DNA of 64,000 nt from Lineus longissimus (Eukaryota > Nemertea > Pilidiophora > Heteronemertea > Lineidae), in assembly GCF_910592395.1 (NCBI RefSeq), contig NC_088315.1, positions 12,218,501-12,282,500 of the forward strand, in the 5' to 3' direction. The translations under genes and the position numbers were made by a program. This document shows positions 11,490 through 22,220 of the stretch, piece by piece. The notes below the pieces were generated by a model, which saw nothing but the letters and a program-made list of their open reading frames with translations, was not told where the DNA came from and ran no database searches. How positions within the stretch are numbered: the stretch's first letter is position 1; the number at the start of each line of letters is the position of its first letter.

Positions 11490-12582
11490 TCAGTAGCGAG
11501 TATGACCTCCCCCTGCTGCAATAACAGCCTGACACCGCTGTCTCATTGAGTTTATCAGACGATTAACCTCCCTGACATCAATTGCGTCCCATGCAGCCTC
11601 CAAGGCCACACCAAGCTGCTGCAACCCATTTGGCTGCACCTCAAGCGCTTCAACACTCCTTCCAATCATATCCCAGACATGTTCTATCGGATTCAAGTCC
11701 GGGGATTTGGCTGGCAAGTTCATACGCTCAATTCCATGATCCGCCAGGTACTGTGTCACCACCCTCGCTGTGTGGGGACGGGCGTTGTCGTCCATGAAAA
11801 TTAAATTTTCCCCAGTGTTTTCTGCAAACGGAACCACAAAAGGTTTCACGATTTCATCTCTGTACCTCACACCTGTAATCGCTCCCCCTGGGACCACATA
11901 GAGGCGAGTGCGTTGGCCGTAGCTGATTCCGCCCCACATCATGATGCTGCCTCCACCATAGCGGTCATGTTCAGCGATGCAGGCATCTGTAAATCTCTCT
12001 CCCTGTTGTCTCCAGACTCTAACACGTCCATCATTGTGGTCCAGGCTGAATCTGCTCTCATTTGAGAACAGAACACGGCGCCATTGCTGGTGGGTCCATC
12101 CCACATGATCACGAGCCCAATTGATTCATTTGAGAACAGAACACGGCGCCATTGCTGGTGGGTCTATCCCACATGATCACGAGTCCAATTGAGACGGATT
12201 CTTTTGTGAGCATGAGATGCATTGCAGTGGCCTCCTGGCATGGATGTCGGCTCTGTGAATTCGGTTTATACGGATGGTTTGATTTGAAACAGTCACCCCA
12301 GTTGCAGCAGTGAATTGGTTATATGAGTCTGCGAGCACTACTGACGCGGTTGCGACGACAAAGAGTCACTAAGTAGCGGTCATCCCTCGCAGTTGTTGCT
12401 GATGGGCGGCCAGTAAGGGGTCTCTCTGAGTATCGCCCTCTCTCCCGGTGTCGTTGGTTAGCACGACTGATGACACTGTGAGACACACCCATCATCTCAG
12501 CTACTCGTCGCTGACTGAAGCCAGCTTCCAGCATCCCTATGGCTCGTGCAACCTCTACTTCACTCAAGTGGCATCTAGGCAT
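11490..12582 (-). pseudogene. Tc1-type DD34E transposase, disrupted
   Basis: The protein starts at MPRCHLSEVEVARAIGMLEA (about 12582). Its helix-turn-helix N-terminus includes GFSQRRVAEMMGVSHSVISR and a GRPSATTARDDRY linker. After frame breaks between about 12300 and 12105, the catalytic part is open from 12104 to 11490: FSNESRFSL, GGGSIMMWGGIS, IFMDDNARPHTA and LPAKSPDLNPIEHVWD. The spacing between the second Asp and the Glu is 34 residues, as in Tc1. The first catalytic Asp, normally in FSDESRF, is Asn here. A 68-bp tandem duplication (12061-12128 and 12129-12196) adds a frameshift. The enzyme is therefore inactive. Confidence 0.9.
12061..12196. repeat. 68-bp tandem duplication in the Tc1 transposase
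   Basis: TTTGAGAACAGAACACGGCG and the 48 bp after it are repeated directly, with about two differences. Because 68 is not a multiple of three, the duplication shifts the transposase frame. Confidence 0.9.
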
Positions 12583-13134
12583 CTCTCTTGTCAGAATGCT
12601 GCCTAAGCTTGGTGGGAAATGCAATAAAAAGCACTTGCATGGACTTTTGTACCACTTTGTGTGGTCAGCTGACATACCATAAACACCTATTTTCAGGTTG
12701 TGACAAGTTTAGAAAGAAGTTATGCAACAACTGGAACAAACAACATTGTGAAATTGATTACTGTGTCTTTGAGGTCATACAGGACATTCATATTTAGGCA
12801 TTTTCTGGTCCTTAATATGTGCTGTAAAAAAAATATGTTAAATATAAAAAGTGGTCCTTAACTTTCTTTGATGAGTGTATATTCCTAATATCACGTAACA
12901 CATACACACGTATTAGAGTGAAGATATCAGGTGGTAATACAACCCTTTGACGGTGCCAATTGATTAATGGGGTCCATTAACACTTGGTTTGAGCTTTTTG
13001 CTTGCCGAGAAGCAGTGTCACTGCGAGGGGGTACATGAGCTGCTACAGAGGCCGAGAAACAGGGTGTCATAGACACACACACCCAGTGCCATTATCGAAA
13101 TGACTGATTTACACTATAATAAACAGTACTTGGC

Positions 13135-14189
13135 GGTAGGTGATAAAGCTTGGAACCAGTGAAACCTTGAAACCAGTGATAAACCTTGGAATCAGTCCTA
13201 AAAATGCATAAAAACATGAAATAATGCCATTTGAACCTAAGGTGGTTACGAATCAATATTTGGAGCTTATTTTCACATGATCAGATCGGAATTTGACGGT
13301 AGTTTAGAAATCAGTCGCATATCCGATTCAATAATCTATATTTTAGAACAACCCAGTCATACCTCGCCTCCAGTGTACATTACTGATCTCCTAAATATAG
13401 GCATGCACGTCACGACACGCCCACCACACACCCATAATATGAACCAATCAGCGCTCTGCTTACTACGCCACTACTCGGGGCTTATTTGAACTACGGAGCG
13501 GTGTGATCATACAGGGTGATACAGAAAAGATTGACTACATCATGCAGTACCGGCTGGCACTTATCCGTAGAAACGTAGATGAAGGTTTATTACCGAAGGT
13601 TTAAGCCGGGTTGGGAGAAGAAAAATGTGAATAAATTCCTTCGCTGTGAGCGATTTCGTACATATTCATGTACGCATCGAGGGATGTAGATATATTTTCG
13701 TGATATAACCAGTTCTAAGCGGACACATTTTTTAGTGATTCCCGTGTGCATGTTTGTCATATCTACTGAGCTTTATCAGAGCATTTTATATACAAATGAT
13801 TCTTCTAATAAAAACGTTTTATTTTAGTATATGGAATACAAAACAATCACAAAAGCTTACTTTTGCTTTCATCGAAGAGCAATAATTAGATATTTGCAAA
13901 TGGCGGCCCGTCATGAATATAAGTTTATTTTTTAACGACAACAATACATTTCCGATGCATTCAATGATGACGTCATCCTCCACAAAAAGGTTGATTCTGG
14001 AACTACTGGCAAACTGCTATCAATAAAGTCAGCTGGGACGAGATTGGCAGTTGGGAGGGTATAAATCGTGGAAGGAACGCGCCCGATTTCACGCGGTACT
14101 TGCACAGTGATTACACGGTTTAGTACTGACTATTCCAAGGTTTATCACTGGTTACATGGTTTCACTGATTCCAAGCTTTAATTACTACC
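13135..14189 (+). mobile_element. 9-bp-TSD inverted-repeat element, copy A
   Basis: Termini GGTAGGTGATAAAGC and the complement at 14189 are flanked by a perfect 9-bp duplication, GTACTTGGC (13126-13134 and 14190-14198). The ends are built of repeated CTTGGAACCAGTGA / CCTTGGAATCAGT motifs. A full-length second copy in opposite orientation lies at 60863-61871. A 9-bp duplication with G/C-ended termini fits Mutator-like (MULE) insertion; no transposase is encoded. Confidence 0.85.
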
Positions 14190-14434
14190 GTACTTGGCAA
14201 CGACACTATGAGTCGGAGATAAAGAAAGACTGGAACACCAATCAGTGGTACATCTCTAAGGGTTATGTTATCGGACGCATTATTCAGGGCAATATTACCC
14301 AGCTGTCGGCTGCCCAGTCACCTCCTATTCTACTGAAGTAGTTTCCATCAACAGATAGCACACAAAAAGGAAAAATTCAAAATCTGATTAAATTATCGCG
14401 CTTTTCCGATGTTGACACCGATTTGACCCGATTG

Positions 14435-15262
14435 TACGAAAGCCCAGAAGGCTCATTCGACAAAACTTACTTCGACAAAACTCACTTCAACAAAGACTTC
14501 GAAAAAATTGATTTCGACAAAACTCACTTCGACAAAATCGACCAATCAAATCGTGTTTTACATACCTACCTATGTGTTTTACATAGGTAGGCCAGAGGTC
14601 GGTATTTAGGTCATAGGCTAGTAGCTATCATGGCGGTCAAGGATCCACCCAACACGAGGGTATCAATCTCTGATGAGCAAAACTCTTTCGTATATATTTT
14701 CTGCTTCACTACATTTCTTGTGGACATGTATCTTACATAGACAGATGCTTTATGTGTATGGTAGCATATCATGATACATACAAACAGACATCCGTGTCGT
14801 GATTTTACAGTAATGACAGCGTCTTACAATTAACGCAGGCCGTTAGGCCAGGCCCTTACTCATAAAACTCATTTATAAGTAGTGTACTTAACAAGCTCTT
14901 CTACCTTTAGTGACTCGCGGTTTCGGAAAATAAATACGAACGAGTTTTGCTCATCAGAGATTGATACCCTCGTGCTGGGTGGATCCTTGACCGCCATGAT
15001 AGCTACTATGACCTAAATACCGACCTCTGGCCTACCTATGTAAAACACATCGGTAGGTATGTAAAACACGATTTGATTGGTCGATTTTGTCGAAGTGAGT
15101 TTTGTCGAAATCAATTTTGTCGAAGTGAATTTTGGCGAAGTCAATTTTGTCGAAGTGAGTTTTGTCGAAATCAATTTTGTCGAAGTCTTTGTTGAAGTGA
15201 GTTTTGTCGAAGTCAATTTTGTCGAAGTAAGTTTTGTCGAATGAGCCTTCTGGGCTTTCGTA
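14435..15262. mobile_element. Inverted-repeat element with TTCGACAAAACTCAC minisatellite arms
   Basis: Flanked by a perfect 6-bp duplication, CGATTG (14429-14434 and 15263-15268), with termini TACGAAAGCCCAGAAGG. Each arm, roughly 250 bp long, carries a tandem run of 15- to 18-bp units like ACTTCGACAAAACTC followed by unique inverted sequence (ACATAGGTAGGCCAGAGGTC). The other R1 copy at about 59190 has no insertion here and serves as an empty site. Short frames across the repeat are artefacts of the tandem array. Superfamily unknown. Confidence 0.85.
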
Positions 15263-15416
15263 CGATTGAGCTCTCCACGTAGAACGATGCACTAGTAAGG
15301 CGTTTCCTGGAGCAAGGATCTACCCCTTGACGTCATGGTGCTTATATCGAATTATCTGACGTCACGCTAATGGCGCTTGGATTACCTGCTACGAATGGAA
15401 ATGACGTTGCGTCTTA

Positions 15417-16138
15417 GGTCGCATTAGGGACTTTTTTGTATTCATGCGCGGCCAAGCCCTAACCGTAGTTCCTAAAATCATTGATTCTTCGATCCTCACA
15501 GTATGTCAGTGTTGATTCAGCAGTTGTTTTGACAAAGACCTTTTTTTTTGAGTTTCTGAAACCTAGAGCACTACTCAATAGGCGGCTAACAAGAAACTAC
15601 CCATTTACTGTTGTTGCCGACGTATGTGTACACTGAACTTGGGATGTGCGTCGTCCCCGTGTTGGAATGCCGTCCAGTGCAAGTTGGTGCGTTTTTCGCC
15701 GATTTGTGCAAAATTCAACATGTCGCAAAAGTTTAATGGTTGACCCTCGATTTTGTTTGATTTTTGTGTAGCGTAAACAACTGTCTTTCATGGGAGAATG
15801 GTCACTGTAAGAATTTTTCAGGAAGAAATGTATAATATTTGGGGGTTTTCGTGATTGTCCGGCCCAATTGGCAATATTGCCATTGGGATGGTGAACAGAG
15901 CTAGGAGCAAATGCGACGCTTATGATTTATTTAAAGAAATAAAATGCCCGATTTAACATCCTGCAGAATCAGGGGAATCAGGGGAAGCAGGGGAATCGGG
16001 CGTTTCCAGTGATATACGACACGAATGGGCTGTCTTCATGCATTCACTTTGGAAACGCATTTTAAAATAGATGTTACGTCCTGTTAATGGGGCACGTCAT
16101 CATCGCGTACATTTGGGAAAAACTCCCTAACGAGACCT
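15417..16138 (+). mobile_element. Repeat A, copy 1 (GGTCTCGTTAGGGAG ends)
   Basis: The left end GGTCGCATTAGGGACTTTTT and the right end AAAAACTCCCTAACGAGACC are inverted. The insertion splits R1 at a TTA-like site (TTA left, TTTA right; an uninterrupted R1 copy reads GTAATAG), compatible with a PIF/Harbinger-like 3-bp target. Partial copies: 18909-19037 (reverse) and 52621-52947. A 10-bp tandem (AATCAGGGGA) lies near 15970. No frame is conserved. Confidence 0.65.
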
Positions 16139-16207
16139 TTAATAGCTGGGTGACGTGAGCTCAGATCTCGGCGTGCACTCACGTCGCGGGAAAGATCTTT
16201 CGCGTCA

Positions 16208-17047
16208 GGGAGTGCCTAATCGGAGAGCCACGAGCCCAAGAGCCCAAGAGCCACGAGTCACAACGTAATATGTCATCGCTCTTCACCGCCTGGAATTAAT
16301 AGATGTGAAATTACGACTGGTCTCCTCTTCCACCCATACACTTTGCATAGGAAGTTTTGATTTCCTGAATCCCTTTCGGTTCTCATCACCTACATGAATG
16401 TTATGAATAGCTGAATAAAGACATCAATATATTTTCTTGTCATCTTTGGTACATGTAAATCCATAATGATGTCTGAACGTCAAGGATCAGTATTCAAGTA
16501 TTCAAAATATCAATCTATTCCCAGCCCTGATAAGATTCCTCTCCTCACAACTGAATTGGCTGGAGGTGACATGGACGAAAAATGGAGAGATGCCTGTCTA
16601 CTCCAGACCCTCCGATGTTACCACGGTTAAAAATCCAGTACACCGCAAGTAAAACTGCAGGGAACTGGAGTTCCAACTGTCCATGTTGGCATTGGTGTGG
16701 GTTCGAGTCCCGCCGAATCTTACTAATATTTTTTCTCTAATCCTTCTCACACACCAAAGGCAAAGATTTTGGTAGAGTGACTCTGCTTCATAGGGACTAC
16801 ATCCCCTTACGCACCAAACATTTTGGTAGAGGGACTCCGCTTCATTGGGACAACATCACCTTACACACCAACCAAATTTCGGTGTAGGAAGCAGTCTACT
16901 CAAAAATCAATAACGGTTTTCCAGACGGTGCTCGTAGCATTTTTACAACTCATGACTCTCACATTAGGTTTTACTTAGGTGGCTCGTGGCTCTTGGGCTC
17001 TTGGGCTATTCGGCTATTCGGCTCGTGGCTCTCAGATAAGCACTCCC
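16208..17047. mobile_element. 9-bp-TSD inverted-repeat element
   Basis: A perfect 9-bp duplication TTCGCGTCA (16199-16207 and 17048-17056) brackets termini GGGAGTGCCTAATCGGAGAG and the complement. The arms consist of AGCCACGAGCCCAAGAGCCC units. Inside are two diverged copies of a block containing TTTTGGTAGAGTGACTC and a tRNA-like B box near 16690. Confidence 0.85.
16655..16735 (+). ncRNA. tRNA-like relic with B box
   Basis: GTGGG-TTCGAGT-CCCGC forms a complete T arm and contains a consensus B box (GGTTCGAGTCC), followed by a T-rich run. The preceding CCAAC...GTTGG stem has a 7-nt loop but lacks the universal U33, and no acceptor stem pairs. It is probably the head of a SINE or a dead tRNA. 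Confidence 0.3.
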
Positions 17048-17534
17048 TTCGCGTCAGGACTTCCGCGTACTGAAAATAACGAATAACGTGCTTTTCTACC
17101 ATCTAAGAGCTGAAAAAAAATTGGAAAAGCATCAAACACGTCCAGAAAAATAGTTTACTGATGAACCAGAAGCAGAACAAACATTCTGCAATAAAAAGCC
17201 GACTATTACTTTAATCATGAAGTTTTGAAAGGAACCAGTTTTGAACCCACTGAAGGCCAATGTCCAGAAACGGGCATTGGCCTGTGTCCAGTAATGGACA
17301 TTTGCCTACAAATTTGTATGCTAAGCATATGACCCTTATTCACGCATTGGTAAGGTTTTGGCAGAGTTTGGCAGGTTCGCTATATAAATGCTATTTGTAT
17401 GTATGTATGTATGCTTATTCCTCGCCCCAAAAGAATTCATTTGTTTCTCATAATAAGGAAGATTTGTGAACCTGAAAGATTGTTCCATATCTTCAACATT
17501 GTTTACTGACGCCAAATTGATAAGCCCCCCTCTT

Positions 17535-18215
17535 AGGAGGGGCTCTTAAAGGGAACTGCCCGGGAAAAAAAGGGGAGTTTTGCACGGCCCGGTCAAAACC
17601 TTAGGCGGGAATAAGGTTTCATTGATAAATATAAGGAGTTTCAAGGCCCCCAAATCACTTGTAAGGTTCAATAGATACTGGCCTTTCATTGGTTTACCGT
17701 TTGCGTATCATTTACATACTCTCATTTTGAAAAATATGACAATATTTACGATCACGTTATTGATTTTTGCAACATTTTCGGTAGCGCGCCCCTTGCGGAT
17801 CTGTAAGGTACCATTCGGATGCTTGACAACTGCCTCGTCTCGTCGATTCGCTCGCGGATAAACGCATCAGGTTGACTGCAGCAACTTTTAATTGTTGGAG
17901 ACAGAGAAGGAAGGAATATGATTATCAGTTTGATGAAAACTTTGCAAAGTTTCTTCTTGGGACTCGAAATCCATACTACTATTCTCTCCATTTTCCATTT
18001 TCTCCTCTCTCCAACTTACTACTATCGCTATTGACTGCGTAACATACACTAACATTCTTTCGCTATCATTGCTAACTTCATTTACTAGAACACTGGCTTC
18101 TTTGTAGCCGATTATGTAACCCATAGTGGAAACACCTGACAGCGCCGCCCGGCATGATCCACGTGCTACTGGCATATTTATAACTCGTAGTAAATAAGGT
18201 TGTAAAAATATGCAA
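17535..18215 (+). repeat. Dispersed repeat D, copy 1 (partner 49455-50180)
   Basis: About 680 bp collinear with 49455-50180: GGGAGTTTT, CCTAAGGCGG, CCCCAAATCACTTG, CTTTCATTGGTTTACG, AAATATGACAATATTTACGATC, a CTTGCGGAT motif and a TAGCCG...GACAGCG block occur in the same order. Small frames here are not conserved between the copies, which argues against coding. I could not define termini. Confidence 0.65.
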
Positions 18216-18484
18216 ATGAGATGCCGTATATGGAAACCATGACGTCACTAAGCAGTTCTTATTTCTGCTACGGGTGACGCTGTTGCTTGCTTCTGGAGGC
18301 GCTATTCAACCTCTTTAAGATACACGTGTGTGCGGGAGTACATAATGTAAATGAATGATGAGAAATAAAGAGAGTAACTATTGTATATCCTACAAACAAT
18401 TTTTTTTGGTATTTTTCTGAATTAACTCCGTTGAGTTTACCGATTTCTCCGCGATCTTCCGGTGGTGGTTGCTATCCCATTGGT

Positions 18485-18525
18485 TGAAATTAATTTAAAT
18501 TAAATTTAAATTAATTTAAATCTTC
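18485..18525. repeat. AT palindrome
   Basis: A self-complementary stretch of TTAATTTAAATTAAATTTAA type. Confidence 0.8.
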
Positions 18526-18908
18526 ATGGGAATTCGCTACATCATATGCCTAAGAAATTGGCCAATTATATTAATATTTTTATCAGAGAAATATCCGTCC
18601 TAAATAATGACATAAAAGGGTGGTTTATTTCAATTTTGTGTCGACATTATCGAGGTCACGTGACATAAAAACAAAACAATCGCACACACCCGTCCAAAAA
18701 AGGCACTTTAAGAAAAACAAATACGTTTTTCCAGCTTAAAACCACACTGACGACTAAGTTATATTGGTCTTCTGCCCAAATCTGAAGTATCAAAATGAAT
18801 CACAAACTAGAACTAGCTCTATTTAGCAAAAGTTGCGTGAAAAATTCGGGTGAGCGACATACTGCACCCTAGCGGCCAATAAATAAACTACTTTCAGCTG
18901 TCTGCTCC

Positions 18909-19037
18909 GGTCTCGTTAGGGAGTTTTTCCCAAATGTACGCGATGATGACGTAACATCTATTTTAAAATGCGTTTCCAAAGTGAATGCATGAGGACAACC
19001 CATTTGTGTCGTATATCACTGGAAACGCCCGATTCCC
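18909..19037 (-). mobile_element. Repeat A, terminal fragment
   Basis: Begins GGTCTCGTTAGGGAGTTTTT and matches the right end of the element at 15417-16138 up to CGTTTCCAGTG / GATTCC. It lacks the other end. A G11 run follows at 19115-19125. Confidence 0.75.
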
Positions 19038-19229
19038 GTGAATAAGGACAATCACAATGTATTACATTACCAAAACAAAAATGTGTCGGAAGGAACTATG
19101 GATGGTCCCAACACGGGGGGGGGGGTTTCCCCTCCATTGTACTGGGTAAAAACGTTACGCTATCGTAGGGGGGTTCGGGGGTGCTCCCCCGACCTAAAGG
19201 GGGGCTCACCAAGTCCTTGACTTTACATA

Positions 19230-20500
19230 TTACTTGATATGTTAGCCAACAGCATTTTTCGTTTTATTTTATGAATTAGGTTTCAGACTTGTAAATATTC
19301 ACCCAGTGTCTCTCCGCCTTAACCAAAGATGACAGCAATGAAATATCCCAGACACATTGTGCTCAAATAAGGCAACAATACACAGTAAACAGCTCTTGGA
19401 ATAATTAGCGTGCTACCATCCTGAATGTTTAAAATCAATATATCTAAATCGACATCGGCGCCTCGAATGGCTTGCTACTTACATTACCCGAGTGGTAATA
19501 TCACAGACGACTCCGAATTCCTTTTTTATCGATAATGTCCTAGAGGAAAGCACTCGAAGAATCAGCAGAAGGCTGTCATAATCGTTAACTGCGTTTACAC
19601 TGCAGTGTAATCAATGTTAGGTTGCAACGTTTAATGTGCGAGCAAAACACAAAGACTGTGGCATTCGGTCCGTGGCTGCAAAATAATCCATTTGCCGAAG
19701 CTCCGGAGCCAAATCAACATGCATTTGCATATATCAACGCGATGACACAATCTCCGATGGCAAGGTTATGAGTTCGTTGTGCTTAGAAATGTTCCTGGCC
19801 GAATCGGTATCTAACTTGCACCGCGTAGAACCCGGTGAAGTTGGTATTTAACGCCATGTTGTTCAGCTTTGTTACATCAGGCCAATGGGACTTTGTTAAT
19901 CGGAACAAACCTCGCCCTAGGACTTTTCCTAGAAGTGCCCAATTAGGATTGCAGGAAAAGCAGTAAAACAGGTTGCATACGATAACAACCAAGGCCTGAA
20001 AAGTTGGATTGATTTTCCATCAAAATCTTGTGTTCCACTCCGTTCCGCAAAGTACCAATATCCAGCAAGATAACGGTACTTTGAGGAACGTAACAGAACA
20101 CTATACAACAGCACAGGAAATCATATAAAATGCTTTAAAACATGTTAAATACGACGATTTGGTGTTGCTATGATAGTGAGAATGGAGTGACGGAGAATGT
20201 AAGGTAATTAACACAGGTAATAAGGTAATTTTATGTCTTGCATCGTATAACTAATGAGTAGCAGTGGGCATCTGAGGAGATCGTCAGTAACAATAGTTAA
20301 CGGAACGGAATATAGACAACAGCACAGGAAAGCACATAAATTGCCATGTACATTTTTTGACGGAAAACCCTCATGCCAAGCGTTATATTGAGAACGGAAA
20401 TCCCTCAACCACGTATATATACACGTGTGTGTTGTCACTACAAAATGCTCCATACGGATTTATTAATAGGCAAGCGGAAGGAACGCCGATAAATTACCTT
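19230..20500. other. No recognised gene
   Basis: No domain or long frame is supported. CAACAGCACAGGAAA followed by CATAAA occurs twice (about 20110 and 20312), the only local repetition I noticed. Confidence 0.5.
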
Positions 20501-20507
20501 CTTCGAC

Positions 20508-20740
20508 GGAGCCTCATAGCCTGCTGGCTACCACGAAAAAGGGCCAAGGTGTGATCCCGGGGAGAAATCAGGAATGTATTTCTGGATGAACTGGCCTGGA
20601 TATCAAGGAAGCCACACCGGTTCATCCAGAAATAAGAAACTAAAATGTCTGCCTTTTCCCAGTCCTTCGAATGAGACTTTAACCGAGGTTCCTTGAATCT
20701 GGTGTCTATACCAGGGCAGGTTAAAGACCCAATTGAGAAA
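20508..20740 (+). mobile_element. tRNA-derived SINE, copy 2
   Basis: Shares with 7530-7815 the head (CCTCATAGCCT, CTGGCTACCACG), GATCCCGGGGAGAA and the 3' GTCTATACCAGGGCAGGT. Its A box is damaged by a short deletion and its B box (GTGTGATCCC) is mutated. A stretch TTTCTGGATGAACTGGCC is repeated in inverted form 40 bp on, giving a hairpin absent from copy 1. Confidence 0.7.
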
Positions 20741-21073
20741 CATGAGTAGCTTGCGATGACTAAGCCTCTCGCCGAAGTCGGAGTCACTAGGCCAATAAAC
20801 CTGATTAGCGCATAACCGTAGTGGCACGCATGAACAGTCATTCCGCCTTGGAGGAGCAATACTCCGTGGAGAAAATCATCTCCAGGTGCAAGACTTCTTT
20901 GGCTGGGTGACTGCGTAATCCCGGGTAATTGTCGTTTGCTACTTTAGTATGATTGCCAGTGCACGTGCCTCGGTTACTGGTCAGGGCCCATATTCATAAA
21001 AGTTCTTACATACTGTGCCATAAAATCCTCAGTGGCCAACTTCCCCGAGTGTCCCACCTAACACTAGTGTCCA

Positions 21074-21181
21074 GTGCCAAATCGTCGGAGCCAATCAGAT
21101 TGCTGGGTAAGGGGTTAGGGTTAGGGTTAGACATATATTAGTGTATATCATACATGCAATACCCGTCCGACGATTTGGCAC
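21074..21181. mobile_element. Small inverted-repeat insertion with a telomere-like core
   Basis: Perfect 16-bp inverted repeats, GTGCCAAATCGTCGGA and its complement (21074-21089, 21166-21181), enclose 76 bp. The core includes GGGGTTAGGGTTAGGGTTAG (21111-21130), three telomere-type units. Confidence 0.65.
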
Positions 21182-22220
21182 GCGACAGACCTCTAAAATG
21201 GGGTTCATAAAAATACTCATCTGTCCACTTTGCCAGATTGACCGCTTCAGGTTAGAGTGCACCACAAATTTTTCTTCAAAAGACACAACACGTACTCGTG
21301 TCATATTTCTCGCTGATTTGTGTCATTAATTAATTTCATTTTTTAATTTTTTTCATTGATTGTCGGCATTCAAATGGGCAAATAACAAAGCATTTTCTGT
21401 ACATCATTGTATCGTCGTTGCCCGAGAGTGGTAAGGTTAAAAGAGGGTTCACCAACCAAGGCCGCAATGGATACCCGCCCACTGTTACCGAGGATAACCC
21501 CATCCGCTTTCTCAGAGCACACGGAGTGGCCGTCGGTGCTATTTAGACAAAACAATGATAAACCTAAAATGTGCCTAAAAACAACCTACACATTAATGGA
21601 ATACTAGTTTTTCCTGGTCCTAGAGTCCAAATATGCGTTTTATCGACCATACTGATAACACCGGGAAAAAGAGCAATCTAATAAAAGTAACCTGTTGGAA
21701 TCGCAGCGTTAAACCGAGCAGTCACAAAGCAATTTCAACTCCAGGCAGCGCATAATTCCCCTCTGTTTCCGATTCGAGGTCATCTCTCACAAGATCAATC
21801 AATCGAAGAATTGTTTGCCGATCAAACCTATATCGTTGAAACAATTCTATGTCGAGGTCCAGTGAATACGGCGATCCGATGCGGTCACAATAGCTCTTTT
21901 TCAGGTGAACTGGAATTATTTGAGGTTGAACTGATATCATTTTGAGTTAAACCAAAATTGTTTTACGTTTAACTGAAACTTATCCTAGCATAACACTGTT
22001 ACTGGAATCATTTCCTACTAAAAATATAGCGACTGCTAAAGTTCCTTCCCCAAAATCTGCTATTTGGAATCTTCTAAAAAAAAATACTCGAACAACTTCC
22101 GACGCTGGAGATAATCCCGAGAATTTAAGTACAACTAGATGCACAGTCAATCGCATATTGTTTTTTTTAGTGAAATATATTATTTTTAGTTGAACTGAAA
22201 TTATTGGGAAAGTCTACTTA

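Larger units (their letters stand above)
11237..12877. mobile_element. Tc1-like transposon with about 200-bp TIRs
   Basis: Long inverted repeats (about 11237-11440 and 12672-12877) begin CTCATCAAAGAAAGTTAAGG and are flanked by TA dinucleotides (11235-11236, 12878-12879). The right end has two more bases (CA) than the left. A broken DDE transposase occupies the interior on the minus strand. The total of 1641 bp is normal for Tc1 elements with long repeats. Confidence 0.92.
14272..17210 (+). mobile_element. R1 repeat (TTAA type), copy a, with three nested insertions
   Basis: The outer parts match the R1 copies at 59031-59586 and 56648-56904 (reverse): the left end has GGCAATATTACCCAGCTGTC and the right end GAACCAGAAGCAGAACAAAC, stopping at TTAA (17211-17214). 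The intact copies are flanked by TTAA on both sides, as for Kolobok or piggyBac-type elements; here the left TTAA is mutated. Between the matching parts lie three foreign elements: 14435-15262, 15417-16138 and 16208-17047. Confidence 0.8.

Noticed and set aside
15013-15292. Repetitive Lys/Thr/Asp-rich proteins (FDKTHFDKIDF type)
   Set aside because: They are translations of the 15- to 18-bp minisatellite in a transposon arm, open only because the unit length is a multiple of three.
21111-21130. Chromosome end or subtelomere
   Set aside because: Only three TTAGGG units occur, in the middle of ordinary repeats.
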